Assembly (NCBI RefSeq): GCF_900128505.1
Contig: NZ_LT669941.1
Coordinates: 62,001-126,000, forward strand
DNA length: 64,000 bases
DNA from: Parabacteroides timonensis
GTDB lineage: Bacteria > Bacteroidota > Bacteroidia > Bacteroidales > Tannerellaceae
Direction of reading: 5' to 3'
The notes beneath the pieces were generated by a model. That model was given only the letters and a program-made list of their open reading frames with translations, had not been told where the DNA came from and did no database searches. A program made the translations under genes and the position numbers. Position 1 is the stretch's first letter. Each line of letters opens with the position of its first letter. Positions 32,442-42,947 of this stretch are shown here, one piece after another.

Positions 32442-35400
32442 ATGAAAGAAGATATAAAGAAAGTCCTGATACTAGGTTCCGGTGCCCTCAAGATCGGTGA
32501 GGCGGGCGAGTTCGATTATTCAGGCAGCCAGGCATTGAAAGCCATCAAGGAAGAAGGTATTCAAACGGTGCTTATCAATCCGAACATTGCAACGGTACAA
32601 ACTTCGGAGGGAGTTGCGGACACGGTTTATTTCCTGCCCGTTACTCCTTTTTTTGTGGAAAAAGTGATCGAAAAGGAACGTCCCGAGGGTATCCTGCTGG
32701 CGTTCGGCGGACAAACGGCGCTGAACTGCGGGGTGGCTCTTTATCAGAGCGGCGTGCTTGAAAAATATAACGTACGTGTATTGGGTACTCCGGTACAGGC
32801 CATCATGGATACGGAAGACCGTGAACTTTTCGTCCGCAAGCTCGACGAGATCGATGTAAAGACGATTAAGAGCGAAGCGGTGGAGAATGTAGCCGATGCC
32901 CGTCGTGCCGCAGCCGAACTGGGATATCCGGTGATTGTGCGTGCTGCTTATGCGCTGGGTGGTCTGGGTTCGGGCTTCTGCGATAATGAAGAGGAACTGG
33001 ATGTACTGGTTGAAAAAGCTTTTTCTTTCTCTCCGCAGGTATTGGTAGAGAAGAGCCTGAAAGGTTGGAAAGAGGTGGAATACGAAGTGGTGCGTGACCG
33101 TTTCGATAACTGCATCACGGTTTGTAATATGGAAAATTTCGACCCGCTAGGTATCCATACCGGTGAGTCTATCGTAATCGCCCCTTCACAGACCCTGACT
33201 AATACGGATTATCATAAACTGCGTGAACTGGCTATCCGCATCATCCGCCATATCGGTATCGTGGGTGAGTGTAACGTTCAGTACGCCTACGATCCGGAGT
33301 CAGAAGATTACCGTGTGATCGAGGTGAACGCGCGTCTGAGCCGTTCTTCTGCACTGGCCTCGAAGGCTACCGGCTATCCGCTGGCTTTTGTTGCTGCCAA
33401 GTTAGGTCTGGGTTACGGCCTGTTCGACCTGAAGAATTCGGTGACAAAGACAACAAGCGCCTTCTTCGAACCGGCACTCGACTATGTGGTTTGTAAGATC
33501 CCTCGCTGGGACTTGGGTAAGTTCCACGGCGTTGCCCGCGAATTGGGTTCCAGCATGAAGTCGGTAGGAGAGGTGATGGCTATCGGCCGTACGTTTGAAG
33601 AAGCTATCCAGAAAGGTCTGCGTATGATCGGGCAGGGAATGCACGGTTTCGTGGAAAACAAGGAACTGGTGATCCCTGATATCGACAAAGCGTTGAATGA
33701 ACCGACAGACCGTCGTATTTTCGTAATCAGCAAGGCTTTCCGTGCCGGCTATACGATCGACCAGATCCATGAGCTGACAAAGATCGACAAATGGTTCCTC
33801 CAGAAACTATATAATATTATCCAGACAGCGGGAACTTTGGAAAGTTTTAGCAGGATAATCGATATTCCTGACAACCTGTTCCGTCTGGCGAAGAAGCAAG
33901 GTTTCTCTGATTTCCAGATTGCCCGTGCCATCTTCAAAGAACAGATGGAAGACGGTGAAAAGGCAATTCTTCAGGTGCGCCAGGATCGTAAATACCGTGG
34001 CATCCTTCCGGTAGTAAAGCAAATCGATACGCTGGCAGCTGAATACCCGGCACAGACCAACTATCTGTACTTGACTTACGGTGGTACGGAAAATGATGTA
34101 CAATACATTGGCGACAGACGTTCTATCGTGGTACTGGGGTCGGGTGCTTACCGTATCGGTAGTTCGGTAGAGTTCGACTGGTGCGGTGTGCAGGCACTCA
34201 ACACGATCCGCAAGGAAGGTTGGCGCTCCGTCATGATAAATTACAACCCGGAGACGGTTTCGACCGACTACGATATGTGTGATCGCCTCTATTTCGATGA
34301 GCTGACGTTCGAACGTGTAATGGATATCCTCGAACTGGAGAATCCGCACGGTGTGATCGTCTCTACCGGAGGCCAGATTCCGAACAACCTGGCGATGCGT
34401 CTGGACGAACAGCACGTCAACATCCTCGGAACATCAGCGAAGAGTATCGACAATGCGGAAGACCGCGAGAAGTTCTCCGCCATGCTCGACCGCATTGGTG
34501 TGGATCAGCCACGCTGGAAAGAGTTGAGTAGCATGGACGATATTAATCAATTTGTAGAGGAAGTCGGTTTCCCTGTCTTGGTTCGTCCGAGTTACGTACT
34601 GAGTGGTGCGGCTATGAATGTCTGCTCCAACCAGGAAGAGCTGGAACGTTTCCTGCAACTGGCGGCTAACGTCAGTAAGAAGCATCCGGTGGTAGTAAGC
34701 CAGTTCATTGAACATGCCAAGGAGGTGGAAATGGATGCTGTAGCCGATCATGGAGAGATCGTGATGTATGCGATCAGCGAACATATCGAGTTTGCAGGAG
34801 TCCATTCCGGTGATGCAACGATCCAGTTCCCGGCGCAGAAGTTGTATGTGGAAACGGTTCGTCGTATCAAACGTATCAGCAAGCAGATTGCGAAAGAATT
34901 GAATATCTCCGGTCCGTTCAATATCCAGTATCTGGCGAAAGACAACGATATCAAGGTGATCGAATGTAACCTCCGTGCTTCACGCAGTTTCCCGTTCGTA
35001 AGTAAGATTTTGAAGATAAACTTTATCGAGTTGGCTACCCGTATCATGTTGGGCTTGCCTGTCGAAAAACCGCATAAGAATGCATTCGACCTGGATTATG
35101 TAGGTATCAAGGCCTCCCAGTTCTCGTTCAACCGCTTGCAGAAAGCCGATCCGGTTCTGGGTGTGGATATGGCATCTACCGGTGAGGTCGGTTGTATCGG
35201 TGATGATCTTTCGGAAGCAGTTCTTACCAGTATGTTAGCTGTCGGACAGCGTATCCCGGCAAAGAATATCCTATTATCTACCGGAACACCGAAACAGAAA
35301 GTCGCGATGCTGGATGCAGCCCGGAAGCTCGCCAATAAAGGTTATAGCTTATTCGCAACCGGTGGTACACACCGTTTCCTGGAAGAAAATAATATCCCGA

Positions 35401-35666
35401 GCACGCAGGTTTACTGGCCGAGTGAAGAGGGTAAACAGCCGCAGGCACTCACCATGTTGCATGAAAAGAAGATCGACATGGTAGTCAACATCCCACGTGA
35501 CCTTTCAGCCGGCGAGCTGGATAACGGCTACAAAATCCGCCGTGCCGCTACCGACCTGAATGTTCCACTGATCACGAATGCCCGTCTGGCAAGTGCTTTT
35601 ATCGAAGCATTCTGTACTTTAAGTATCGACGATATTCAGATCAAGAGTTGGCAGGAGTATAAATAA
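32442..35666 (+). CDS. carB: Carbamoyl-phosphate synthase large subunit
   Basis: A 1074-residue enzyme from the ATG at 32442 (MKEDIKKVLILGSGALKIGE). It has two homologous ATP-grasp halves: the first starts with LGSGALKIGEAGEFDYSG, the second with VLGSGAYRIGSSVEFDWCG near residue 560. The C-terminal domain (LDAARKLANKGYSLFATGGT) is the regulatory MGS-like domain. An in-frame ATG at 32340 would add 34 residues that do not look like the family, so the later start is chosen. It ends 21 bp before an intrinsic terminator. Confidence 0.97.
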   Translation: MKEDIKKVLILGSGALKIGEAGEFDYSGSQALKAIKEEGIQTVLINPNIATVQTSEGVADTVYFLPVTPFFVEKVIEKERPEGILLAFGGQTALNCGVALYQSGVLEKYNVRVLGTPVQAIMDTEDRELFVRKLDEIDVKTIKSEAVENVADARRAAAELGYPVIVRAAYALGGLGSGFCDNEEELDVLVEKAFSFSPQVLVEKSLKGWKEVEYEVVRDRFDNCITVCNMENFDPLGIHTGESIVIAPSQTLTNTDYHKLRELAIRIIRHIGIVGECNVQYAYDPESEDYRVIEVNARLSRSSALASKATGYPLAFVAAKLGLGYGLFDLKNSVTKTTSAFFEPALDYVVCKIPRWDLGKFHGVARELGSSMKSVGEVMAIGRTFEEAIQKGLRMIGQGMHGFVENKELVIPDIDKALNEPTDRRIFVISKAFRAGYTIDQIHELTKIDKWFLQKLYNIIQTAGTLESFSRIIDIPDNLFRLAKKQGFSDFQIARAIFKEQMEDGEKAILQVRQDRKYRGILPVVKQIDTLAAEYPAQTNYLYLTYGGTENDVQYIGDRRSIVVLGSGAYRIGSSVEFDWCGVQALNTIRKEGWRSVMINYNPETVSTDYDMCDRLYFDELTFERVMDILELENPHGVIVSTGGQIPNNLAMRLDEQHVNILGTSAKSIDNAEDREKFSAMLDRIGVDQPRWKELSSMDDINQFVEEVGFPVLVRPSYVLSGAAMNVCSNQEELERFLQLAANVSKKHPVVVSQFIEHAKEVEMDAVADHGEIVMYAISEHIEFAGVHSGDATIQFPAQKLYVETVRRIKRISKQIAKELNISGPFNIQYLAKDNDIKVIECNLRASRSFPFVSKILKINFIELATRIMLGLPVEKPHKNAFDLDYVGIKASQFSFNRLQKADPVLGVDMASTGEVGCIGDDLSEAVLTSMLAVGQRIPAKNILLSTGTPKQKVAMLDAARKLANKGYSLFATGGTHRFLEENNIPSTQVYWPSEEGKQPQALTMLHEKKIDMVVNIPRDLSAGELDNGYKIRRAATDLNVPLITNARLASAFIEAFCTLSIDDIQIKSWQEYK

Positions 35667-35686
35667 TAGATGATTATCATATAGAG

Positions 35687-35711
35687 CGGGGCTTTGATGG
35701 CCCCGTTTTTT
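35687..35711 (+). terminator. Intrinsic terminator after carB
   Basis: A CGGGGC/GCCCCG stem (35687-35692 with 35700-35705), a 7-nt loop and a T6 tract. Confidence 0.85.
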
Positions 35712-35829
35712 GTATCCCGTAATCTTATCGTAAAAAGGATTGTAATCGGGTTTTGCAGATAAATAACGATTTTGAAGAACATAACCGGAACAAGGGTGGT
35801 TATATTTATGTTATAATTTATCAACCAAT

Positions 35830-36570
35830 ATGAAGATAGGATTATTTATCCCGTGTTATATCAACGCGGTGTATCCGGAGGTAGGCGTAGCCTCCTACAA
35901 ACTCTTAAAACACATGGGCCTGGATGTCGATTACCCTTTAGACCAGACTTGTTGTGGTCAGCCGATGGCAAATGCCGGTTTCGAGAATGAGTCGTTGAAG
36001 TTGGCTCTTCGTATGGAAGAACTATTCCGGCAATACGATTATGTAGTGGGTCCCTCGGCCAGTTGTGTCGCTTTCGTGAAAGAAAATCATCCGGGTATAT
36101 TGAAAAACGAAGGGCATGCTTGCCTGAACAGTGGTAAGATATACGATATCTGTGAGTTCCTTCACGACGTCGTAAAGCCGGATAAATTACCGGCTGTTTT
36201 CCCTCATAAAGTAAGTATCCATAACAGTTGCCACGGCGTACGCGAATTACATTTGTCGTCACCCAGTGAGTTGAATGTCCCTTATTTCTCTAAGTTGCGT
36301 GATTTGCTGGCACTGGTGAATGGTATCGAAGTTGTAGAGCCGAAACGCATAGACGAATGTTGTGGTTTTGGTGGAATGTTTGCCGTGGAAGAACCCGAAG
36401 TATCTGTCTGCATGGGGCACGATAAGGTAAAAGATCATCTGGAGACCGGTGCCGAATATATCACCGGTGCCGACAGTTCCTGCCTGATGCATATGGAAGG
36501 TGTTATCAAACGTGAACATCTGCCCATCCAAACGATCCATATTACTCAAATATTAGCCGCTGGATTATGA
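35830..36570 (+). CDS. lutA: Lactate utilisation protein A (CCG-domain iron-sulfur protein)
   Basis: A 246-residue protein with two cysteine-rich CCG domains: DQTCCGQPMANAGF near residue 37 and DECCGFGGMFAVEE near residue 176, plus HNSCHGVRE near 137. These ligate a 4Fe-4S cluster in the LutA/YkgE family, part of the LutABC L-lactate oxidase. lutB overlaps its end by 4 bp (ATGA), and lutC follows, so the complex is coded as one unit. Confidence 0.9.
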   Translation: MKIGLFIPCYINAVYPEVGVASYKLLKHMGLDVDYPLDQTCCGQPMANAGFENESLKLALRMEELFRQYDYVVGPSASCVAFVKENHPGILKNEGHACLNSGKIYDICEFLHDVVKPDKLPAVFPHKVSIHNSCHGVRELHLSSPSELNVPYFSKLRDLLALVNGIEVVEPKRIDECCGFGGMFAVEEPEVSVCMGHDKVKDHLETGAEYITGADSSCLMHMEGVIKREHLPIQTIHITQILAAGL

Positions 36571-37934
36571 GCACAAAACATTCAATAGCCGCTGCCCGTT
36601 TCATTGAAAACAGGAAACAGGAAGCCTGGCACGACGAAACACTTTGGATGGTTCGTGCCAAGAGAGATAAGATGAGCCGTTCGCTTCCTGAGTGGGAACG
36701 TCTGCGTGAACTGGCTTGTGATATTAAGCTGTATTCAAACAGCCACCTCGATACATTGCTGGAACAGTTTGAAGAAAACGCCAGGGCAAACGGAGCGATC
36801 GTACATTGGGCGAAAGATGCAGCCGAACATAATGAAATCGTCCACAATATCCTTCAGCAGCATGGTGCTCGTAATCTGATAAAGAGTAAATCGATGCTGA
36901 CCGAAGAATGCCGTATGAATGAGTATCTTCAGGAAAAAGGATTTGATATTATAGAAAGTGACCTGGGTGAACGTATTCTTCAGTTAATGCACTTGACTCC
37001 CAGCCATATCGTACTTCCGGCCATTCATATCAAACGTGAACAGGTTGGAGAAATGATGGAGCGTGAGATGGGAACGGAGAAAGGAAACTTTGATCCGACC
37101 TACTTGACACATGAAGTCCGTAAGAATATGCGCGAAAAATTTTTGCATGCAGATGTAGCCATGACAGGGGTGAACTTTGCGGTAGCATCCACGGGTGAGA
37201 TAGTTGTTTGTACAAATGAAGGAAATGCTGATATGGGAACCTCTTTTCCAAAAGTGCATATTGCTGTGATGGGAATGGAAAAGATTGTTCCCAATCTGGA
37301 GGCTCTGGGAGTCTTTACCCGCTTACTGGCTCGTTCCGGTACCGGGCAACCTATCACTTCATATACTTCCCATTACCGCAAACCGGCTGATGGAGGTGAG
37401 TTCCATATTATTATAGTGGATAACGGACGAAGCGATATTCTGGCCAGGCCGGATCATATCCGTACGCTCAACTGTATCCGTTGCGGGGAATGTATGAATA
37501 CCTGTCCTGTTTATCGACGTAGCGGAGGTTATTCCTATACCTATTTTATTCCCGGTCCGATCGGAATTAATTTAGGTATGCTGAAGAATCCTGTGGAATA
37601 TTCGGATAATGTATCGGCCTGTTCTTTATGTTTATCTTGTTCGAATGTCTGTCCTGTCAAGATCGATCTGGGCGAGCAGATTTATCGTTGGCGTCAGGGG
37701 TTGGATAAGTTTGGTAAAGCTAGTCAGGAGAAGAAGGTGATGTCCGGTGGAATGAAGTTCCTGATGGAACGTCCGGGGCTGTTCAATACGGCATTGAAGT
37801 TTGCTCCGTTGGTTAATAAGCTACCTCGTTTTATGGTATACAATGGTTTGAATGCCTGGGGGAAAGGACGTGAGCTACCGACTTTTGCCAAAGAGTCTTT
37901 TAATGATATGTGGAAGAAAAACAAAGTAAAATAA
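36567..37934 (+). CDS. lutB: Lactate utilisation protein B (iron-sulfur LUD-domain subunit)
   Basis: A 455-residue protein. The N-terminal two-thirds is the LUD domain (MTGVNFAVASTGEIVVCTNEG). The C-terminal part has two ferredoxin-type 4Fe-4S motifs, CIRCGECMNTCPVY and CSLCLSCSNVCPVKID. This is the LutB/LldF layout. Its start overlaps lutA by 4 bp, and lutC begins 1 bp after its stop, which suggests translational coupling. Confidence 0.92.
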   Translation: MSTKHSIAAARFIENRKQEAWHDETLWMVRAKRDKMSRSLPEWERLRELACDIKLYSNSHLDTLLEQFEENARANGAIVHWAKDAAEHNEIVHNILQQHGARNLIKSKSMLTEECRMNEYLQEKGFDIIESDLGERILQLMHLTPSHIVLPAIHIKREQVGEMMEREMGTEKGNFDPTYLTHEVRKNMREKFLHADVAMTGVNFAVASTGEIVVCTNEGNADMGTSFPKVHIAVMGMEKIVPNLEALGVFTRLLARSGTGQPITSYTSHYRKPADGGEFHIIIVDNGRSDILARPDHIRTLNCIRCGECMNTCPVYRRSGGYSYTYFIPGPIGINLGMLKNPVEYSDNVSACSLCLSCSNVCPVKIDLGEQIYRWRQGLDKFGKASQEKKVMSGGMKFLMERPGLFNTALKFAPLVNKLPRFMVYNGLNAWGKGRELPTFAKESFNDMWKKNKVK

Positions 37935-37935
37935 G

Positions 37936-38517
37936 ATGAGTACAAAAGATGATATATTATTCCGTATCCGCAATCATACCGGAACACGTTACGAACAACC
38001 GGAAATCACATTGGATGCGATCACTTACGAAGATAAGCTCAAACAGTTCTCCGATTCGCTGGAAGCAGCCGGCGGTCAGACTGTCGTATGGCAGCCGGGG
38101 AGTGATATTAATGAATTGATCTATCGGTATTTTCCGGAGGTAAAACGTATCGGTTCTAACTTGCCGGAGATAACTTGTGCCACCTTCGACCCGGATTCCG
38201 TTTCTGATCCCCGGGAGTTGAATAATACCGATCTTGCCGTTGTCGAAGGCTGTTTCGGAGTAGCAGAGAATGGTGCCGTGTGGATAACACAGCAGGTGAA
38301 GTTCAAGGCACTTTATTTTATCACGACAGCCCTGGTAATTATTGTTGATAAAGATGCTTTAGTTAATAATATGCATGAAGCCTACCGGCAGATAGAAGGT
38401 TCCGATTATAAATACGGTTTCTTTGTCTCCGGTCCATCCAAAACAGCCGACATTGAACAGGCTTTAGTACTGGGAGCTCATGGGCCAATGAAGGTGTTAG
38501 TGGTTTTGAAAGAGTAG
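37936..38517 (+). CDS. lutC: Lactate utilisation protein C (LUD domain)
   Basis: A 193-residue single LUD-domain protein. NTDLAVVEGCFGVAENGAVW is the conserved core of the LutC/YkgG family, and the ending FFVSGPSKTADIEQALVLG is also typical. It is the last gene of lutABC. The repeat at 38554-38637 follows, but no clear intrinsic terminator. Confidence 0.9.
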   Translation: MSTKDDILFRIRNHTGTRYEQPEITLDAITYEDKLKQFSDSLEAAGGQTVVWQPGSDINELIYRYFPEVKRIGSNLPEITCATFDPDSVSDPRELNNTDLAVVEGCFGVAENGAVWITQQVKFKALYFITTALVIIVDKDALVNNMHEAYRQIEGSDYKYGFFVSGPSKTADIEQALVLGAHGPMKVLVVLKE

Positions 38518-38866
38518 TAGGTTTACCACTTATCAGAAATGAAATATTTCTGAAGTTGACAAGTGACAGTTGACAGTTATTTCGGCTTTCAACCGATTTA
38601 TTTACCGAGCACGAAGCTCAACTGTCATCTGTCAACTCTGCAGTTGCAATTGTCGTTTTGTAGTCTGGCTACTGATTGATGTCTTATTTTATCTACTGGT
38701 TCATAGATTGTATTGTTCTTAAGAACCCTTCCAAAATGAAAAAGACACTTCCATTTTAAAAGGGAGTCGGATTTTTCCATTTATATATGTGTATTGTAAC
38801 TTGTTGATTATCAGTTAAAAGGTGTTTTGTGGTCTGTTTTGGCACAGTCTTTGCCTCGTAATCAAT
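38518..38866. other. Intergenic region after lutC
   Basis: A 349-bp gap. It holds the repeat at 38554-38637 and a small perfect hairpin at 38534-38552 (CAGAAAT/ATTTCTG). The remaining 230 bp before the trehalose-synthase start show only AT-rich sequence with no full -7 box. Confidence 0.5.
38554..38637 (+). repeat. Dispersed inverted repeat of TGACAGT units, copy B
   Basis: AGTTGACAAGTGACAGT and TGACAGTT on the left (38554-38578) face TCAACTGTCATCTGTCAACT (38618-38637) across a loop of about 39 nt. It shares the unit with the repeat at 31050-31116. Confidence 0.6.
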
Positions 38867-41131
38867 ATGAAACTCTATATAATATCAAACAGATTACCAG
38901 TTAAAGTCGCTAAGCAGAATGGAGCCTTTGTGTTCTCCCGGAGTGAGGGGGGGCTGACTACCGGTTTGGATTCTCTACGGACTTCTTATGAAAAGTATTG
39001 GATAGGATGGCCGGGTATATGTGTAGACAAAGAAGAAGAGAAGATAGAGATCGGTTCCAAGCTAGAAGTAATGAACTTTCATCCAGTTTTTTTATCCGGA
39101 TCGCATATCGAAAAATATTACGAAGGATATAGCAACAGTACGATCTGGCCTTTATGCCACTATTTCTTTGTATATACTCTTTATAAGAATAGCTTCTGGC
39201 AATCTTATCAGGAGGTTAATCAACTCTTTTGTGACGAAATATGCCGTAGGGTAAAACCTGGTGATCAGGTATGGATACAGGATTATCAGTTGATGCTGCT
39301 TCCTGCTATGTTACGGAAAGCATGTCCGGAACTAAGTATCGGCTATTTCCATCATATTCCTTTTCCGTCTTATGAATTGTTCCGTATTTTGCCGGAACGG
39401 GCGGAAATCCTGAAAGGGCTGCTAGGGGCGGATTTTATAGCCTTCCATACACATGATTATATGCGGCATTTTATCAGTGCTGTGGAACGAGTACTCCATA
39501 TCGATTTCAAGATGGATGAGATACAGTTGGGAGATCGTATTGTCCGGGTGGACGCTTTACCGATGGGGATTAATTATGAACTCTATCACGAAGCACCCAG
39601 GAAACCCGAAGTCCGCTCGGCTATTGACCGGACCCGTAAATTGTTTGGAAGTAACAAACTGATACTGTCGGTCGATCGCCTCGATTACAGCAAAGGTATC
39701 TTGCATCGTCTATGGGGATTCGCCTCTTTCCTGGAAAAGCATCCCGAATATCATGGAAAGGTAACGTTGGCTATGGTGATTGTCCCTTCCCGTGACCACG
39801 TAGGAAGTTATGCAGAACTGAAAACCAGGATCGACGAGGAGATCGGATCAATTAACGGCCGTTACTCAACAATGGACTGGACACCGGTTTGCTATTTTTA
39901 CCACGGCTTTTCATTAGAGGAACTAACAGCTATGTATTACGTTGCCGATGTTGCTCTGGTAACCCCATTGCGTGACGGAATGAATTTGGTAGCCAAGGAA
40001 TATGTGGCGGCCAAATCGGATACGACCGGTGTTTTGATATTAAGCGAAATGGCAGGAGCCGCCGTCGAAATGACAGATGCTTTACTGATCAATCCGAATG
40101 ATACCGAACAGATAGAACAGACTATCTGTCGGGCCCTGGAAATGACAGTGGAAGAGCAGAAAGAACGTTTACAACGTATGCAGGCTGTTATTTCCGTACA
40201 GACGGTTGACAAATGGGCTTCTGATTTTGTGAATAGTTTGAACGAAACATTCTGCAGAAATGAAATGCTTCGAAGCAAACGGATCTCCAAAGAAACGACG
40301 GCAATAATCCGACAAGCCTACCGGAATGCCGGCCAACGTTTGATTCTTTTGGATTATGATGGAACACTGGCTGCTCTTGAAGCGCGTCCGGAAGATGCCG
40401 TACCCACCCGCGAATTGCTTGATTTTCTGAAACAATTGTCGGATGATCCGGCTAATCATATTGTCATTAACAGTGGACGTGATCATTTGACATTGGAAAA
40501 ATGGCTGGGTGGTTTACCGATTTCTTTTGCAGCTGAACACGGCGCTTTTTATAAAGAGGATGGGGTTTGGCATAAGAATCAGAAGAAAGAAGAATGGGAT
40601 ACCAGGTTATTGTTTATCCTGCATAAGTTTGTGGAAAAAACACCTCATTCACGCCTGGAAATGAAAGAAACGGCATTAGCCTGGCATTACCGGGAGTGTG
40701 ATGTCTGGCTGGGTTCTCTCAGGGTTCAACAGATGATCAATACATTGTATCCAATTTGTATGCGTCTGAACTTGCAGATTATACAAGGAGATAAGGTGGT
40801 TGAGATCAAATCCCCCGAATATAATAAAGGTTCAGAAGTGAACCGGCTACTACTGAAAAAACGTTATGATTTTATTCTGGCGATCGGAGACGATACGACG
40901 GATGAGGACATGTTTTGTGTCTTATCCAAAAAGACGATAACAATTAAGGTCGGAAATGTATCGGAAGTCGCAAACTTCAATTTACCGTTGCAGTCGGATG
41001 TCTTGCCGTTTCTTCGCAATATTACCGTTCCTTATGTAACGGATAAAAAAGAGAATGCTAAAGAACGGTTGAAAGCAGCGTTAGGATTTATCAAAGGATT
41101 ACTTGGAAATAAAATAAAACAAACGATATGA
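38867..41131 (+). CDS. Bifunctional trehalose-6-phosphate synthase/phosphatase
   Basis: A 754-residue fusion from the ATG at 38867 (MKLYIISNRLPVKVAKQN); an upstream TTG-type start at 38822 is less likely. The GT20 synthase half has SRSEGGLTTGL, YFHHIPFPSYELFRILPERAE and VTPLRDGMNLVAKEYVAA. The C-terminal half is an HAD phosphatase with LILLDYDGTLAALEARPE and IGDDTTDEDMF. Together they convert UDP-glucose and glucose-6-phosphate to trehalose. The fused form is common in Bacteroidetes. The GH15 gene overlaps its stop by 4 bp. Confidence 0.95.
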   Translation: MKLYIISNRLPVKVAKQNGAFVFSRSEGGLTTGLDSLRTSYEKYWIGWPGICVDKEEEKIEIGSKLEVMNFHPVFLSGSHIEKYYEGYSNSTIWPLCHYFFVYTLYKNSFWQSYQEVNQLFCDEICRRVKPGDQVWIQDYQLMLLPAMLRKACPELSIGYFHHIPFPSYELFRILPERAEILKGLLGADFIAFHTHDYMRHFISAVERVLHIDFKMDEIQLGDRIVRVDALPMGINYELYHEAPRKPEVRSAIDRTRKLFGSNKLILSVDRLDYSKGILHRLWGFASFLEKHPEYHGKVTLAMVIVPSRDHVGSYAELKTRIDEEIGSINGRYSTMDWTPVCYFYHGFSLEELTAMYYVADVALVTPLRDGMNLVAKEYVAAKSDTTGVLILSEMAGAAVEMTDALLINPNDTEQIEQTICRALEMTVEEQKERLQRMQAVISVQTVDKWASDFVNSLNETFCRNEMLRSKRISKETTAIIRQAYRNAGQRLILLDYDGTLAALEARPEDAVPTRELLDFLKQLSDDPANHIVINSGRDHLTLEKWLGGLPISFAAEHGAFYKEDGVWHKNQKKEEWDTRLLFILHKFVEKTPHSRLEMKETALAWHYRECDVWLGSLRVQQMINTLYPICMRLNLQIIQGDKVVEIKSPEYNKGSEVNRLLLKKRYDFILAIGDDTTDEDMFCVLSKKTITIKVGNVSEVANFNLPLQSDVLPFLRNITVPYVTDKKENAKERLKAALGFIKGLLGNKIKQTI

Positions 41132-42918
41132 ATAATCTGAATTATGGAGTCATTGGTAATTGTCGTACGGCGGCACTCATCTCGGAAACAGGTAACATCG
41201 AATGGCTGTGTTTTCCTGATTTTGACTCGCCGTCCATCTTCGCCTGTTTACTCGACAGGGAGAAAGGAGGAAGTTTTGGTTTCGAAGTGGATGAAAGTTA
41301 TCAGATTACACAAACATACGTTCCTCATACCAATATCCTCTCTACCCGTTTCTTTTCGGAGACGGAAGAGTTTGTGGTATTAGACTTCATGCCTTGTTAT
41401 CGTTCCAGGGAGAATGAGCATTATCTTCCGGCTGAACTTTATCGCTATATCCATCTTGTGAAAGGAACTCCCCATTTTAAGGTTAATTACGATCCGGCTC
41501 CCGATTATGCCCGGGGAGAGGTCATCTATAATATGACTTCGCAATACCTTGAAACGTATTGTTGCTCCGGAGATAAAGACAGACAATATTTGTATTCTTC
41601 TATACCCTTATTGCATATTACCGGAAAGAAGGAGATCGTTCTTGAAAAGGACGAATTCTTCCTTCTTTCTTATAATGAGAAGGTGATCCCCATCGATATC
41701 GAACGGGAAAAGCTGGAATATTGCCGGACACTTGTCTACTGGTTGAACTGGACAAACCGGACAAAGAAATATACCTTATATAACGAAGTCATCGAACGCA
41801 GCCTGTTGGTGCTGAAGTTGATGTCATATTATAACGGAGCTGTCCTGGCGGCTCTTACCACTAGTCTTCCGGAAACCCTTGGAGACGTACGTAACTGGGA
41901 TTACCGCTTCTGCTGGCTGAGGGATGCCTCCATGTCAATAGAAACCTTGTTCCAAATCGGCCACGCAGGAGCGGCCAAACGTTTTATGCGTTTTATCCAG
42001 TCTACTTTTGTTGCCCGTCATGAATCTTATCAGATCATGTATGGAATAAGAGGGGAAACAATATTAACGGAAACGATTTTATCCCATTTATCCGGTTATA
42101 AACATTCAACGCCGGTGCGGATCGGAAATGATGCCTATCATCAACGACAGAATGACTCTTTTGGGTATCTGATGGACCTGATCTACCAATATTATCGTTT
42201 AATGCCCGGTATATTGGACGAAATAGAAGATATGTGGGAAATGGTGAAAAGTATCCTTTCCATGGTTATAGTCGATTGGAGGAAACCGGATAAGGGTATC
42301 TGGGAGATAAGAGGGGAGAGCCGTCATTTCGTTTCCTCGAAAGTAATGTGCTGGGTAGCTCTGGATCGTGGGGTACGGATAGCCTCCATGTTGGATAAAC
42401 CTGTCTATATTGAACGGTGGCAACAAGAGGCGGACGAGATACGGAAGGATGTGTTTGAAAATGGTTGGAAAGAGGAAATACAGAGTTTCTCTCAAACCTA
42501 TGATAACCTTTCACTCGATTCTTCTCTGTTACTGATGGAGCCTTACGGCTTTATCCGTGCTGATGATATTCGCTATATAAAGACTGTAGATGCAGTAAAA
42601 AAGGGCCTTTTCCATAAGGGATTGATGTATCGCTATAACAGTGAGGATGATTTTGGTATGCCTTCCTCTGCTTTCACGATCTGTACATTCTGGCTGATAC
42701 AAGCCTTATTTGCTACCGGACGGAAAGAGGAGGCTAGGCAATTGTTTGATGAAATATTGAAATATTCAAATCATTTGGGATTGTTTAGTGAAGATATTGA
42801 TTTTGATACGAAAGAACAATTAGGAAATTTTCCGCAGGCTTATTCCCACCTGGCAATAGTGAAAACAGCCATATTGTTTGCAGAAGAAGATAAACGGTTA
42901 TCGTTTGTCCGTCCCTGA
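41128..42918 (+). CDS. Glycoside hydrolase family 15 enzyme (glucoamylase/trehalase type)
   Basis: A 596-residue protein without a signal peptide, so cytoplasmic. The beginning NLNYGVIGNCRTAALISETG and the (alpha/alpha)6 barrel motifs WDYRFCWLRDASMSIETLFQ (about 256) and LGLFSEDIDFDTKEQLGNFP are typical of GH15. Known members cut alpha-1,4 glucans or trehalose from the end. The ATGA overlap with the trehalose synthase/phosphatase gene makes trehalose or a related glucan the likely substrate here, but that is inference. It converges on the GH13 gene. Confidence 0.88.
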   Translation: MNNLNYGVIGNCRTAALISETGNIEWLCFPDFDSPSIFACLLDREKGGSFGFEVDESYQITQTYVPHTNILSTRFFSETEEFVVLDFMPCYRSRENEHYLPAELYRYIHLVKGTPHFKVNYDPAPDYARGEVIYNMTSQYLETYCCSGDKDRQYLYSSIPLLHITGKKEIVLEKDEFFLLSYNEKVIPIDIEREKLEYCRTLVYWLNWTNRTKKYTLYNEVIERSLLVLKLMSYYNGAVLAALTTSLPETLGDVRNWDYRFCWLRDASMSIETLFQIGHAGAAKRFMRFIQSTFVARHESYQIMYGIRGETILTETILSHLSGYKHSTPVRIGNDAYHQRQNDSFGYLMDLIYQYYRLMPGILDEIEDMWEMVKSILSMVIVDWRKPDKGIWEIRGESRHFVSSKVMCWVALDRGVRIASMLDKPVYIERWQQEADEIRKDVFENGWKEEIQSFSQTYDNLSLDSSLLLMEPYGFIRADDIRYIKTVDAVKKGLFHKGLMYRYNSEDDFGMPSSAFTICTFWLIQALFATGRKEEARQLFDEILKYSNHLGLFSEDIDFDTKEQLGNFPQAYSHLAIVKTAILFAEEDKRLSFVRP

Positions 42919-42947
42919 TTTTTTCGTATACCGGATACTATTCCATA

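Noticed and set aside
33807..34415. A 202-residue open frame on the minus strand inside carB
   Set aside because: It overlaps the second ATP-grasp half of CarB and shows no family features.
38534..38552. A small perfect hairpin after lutC as a terminator
   Set aside because: The stem is 7 bp, AT-rich and without a T tract.
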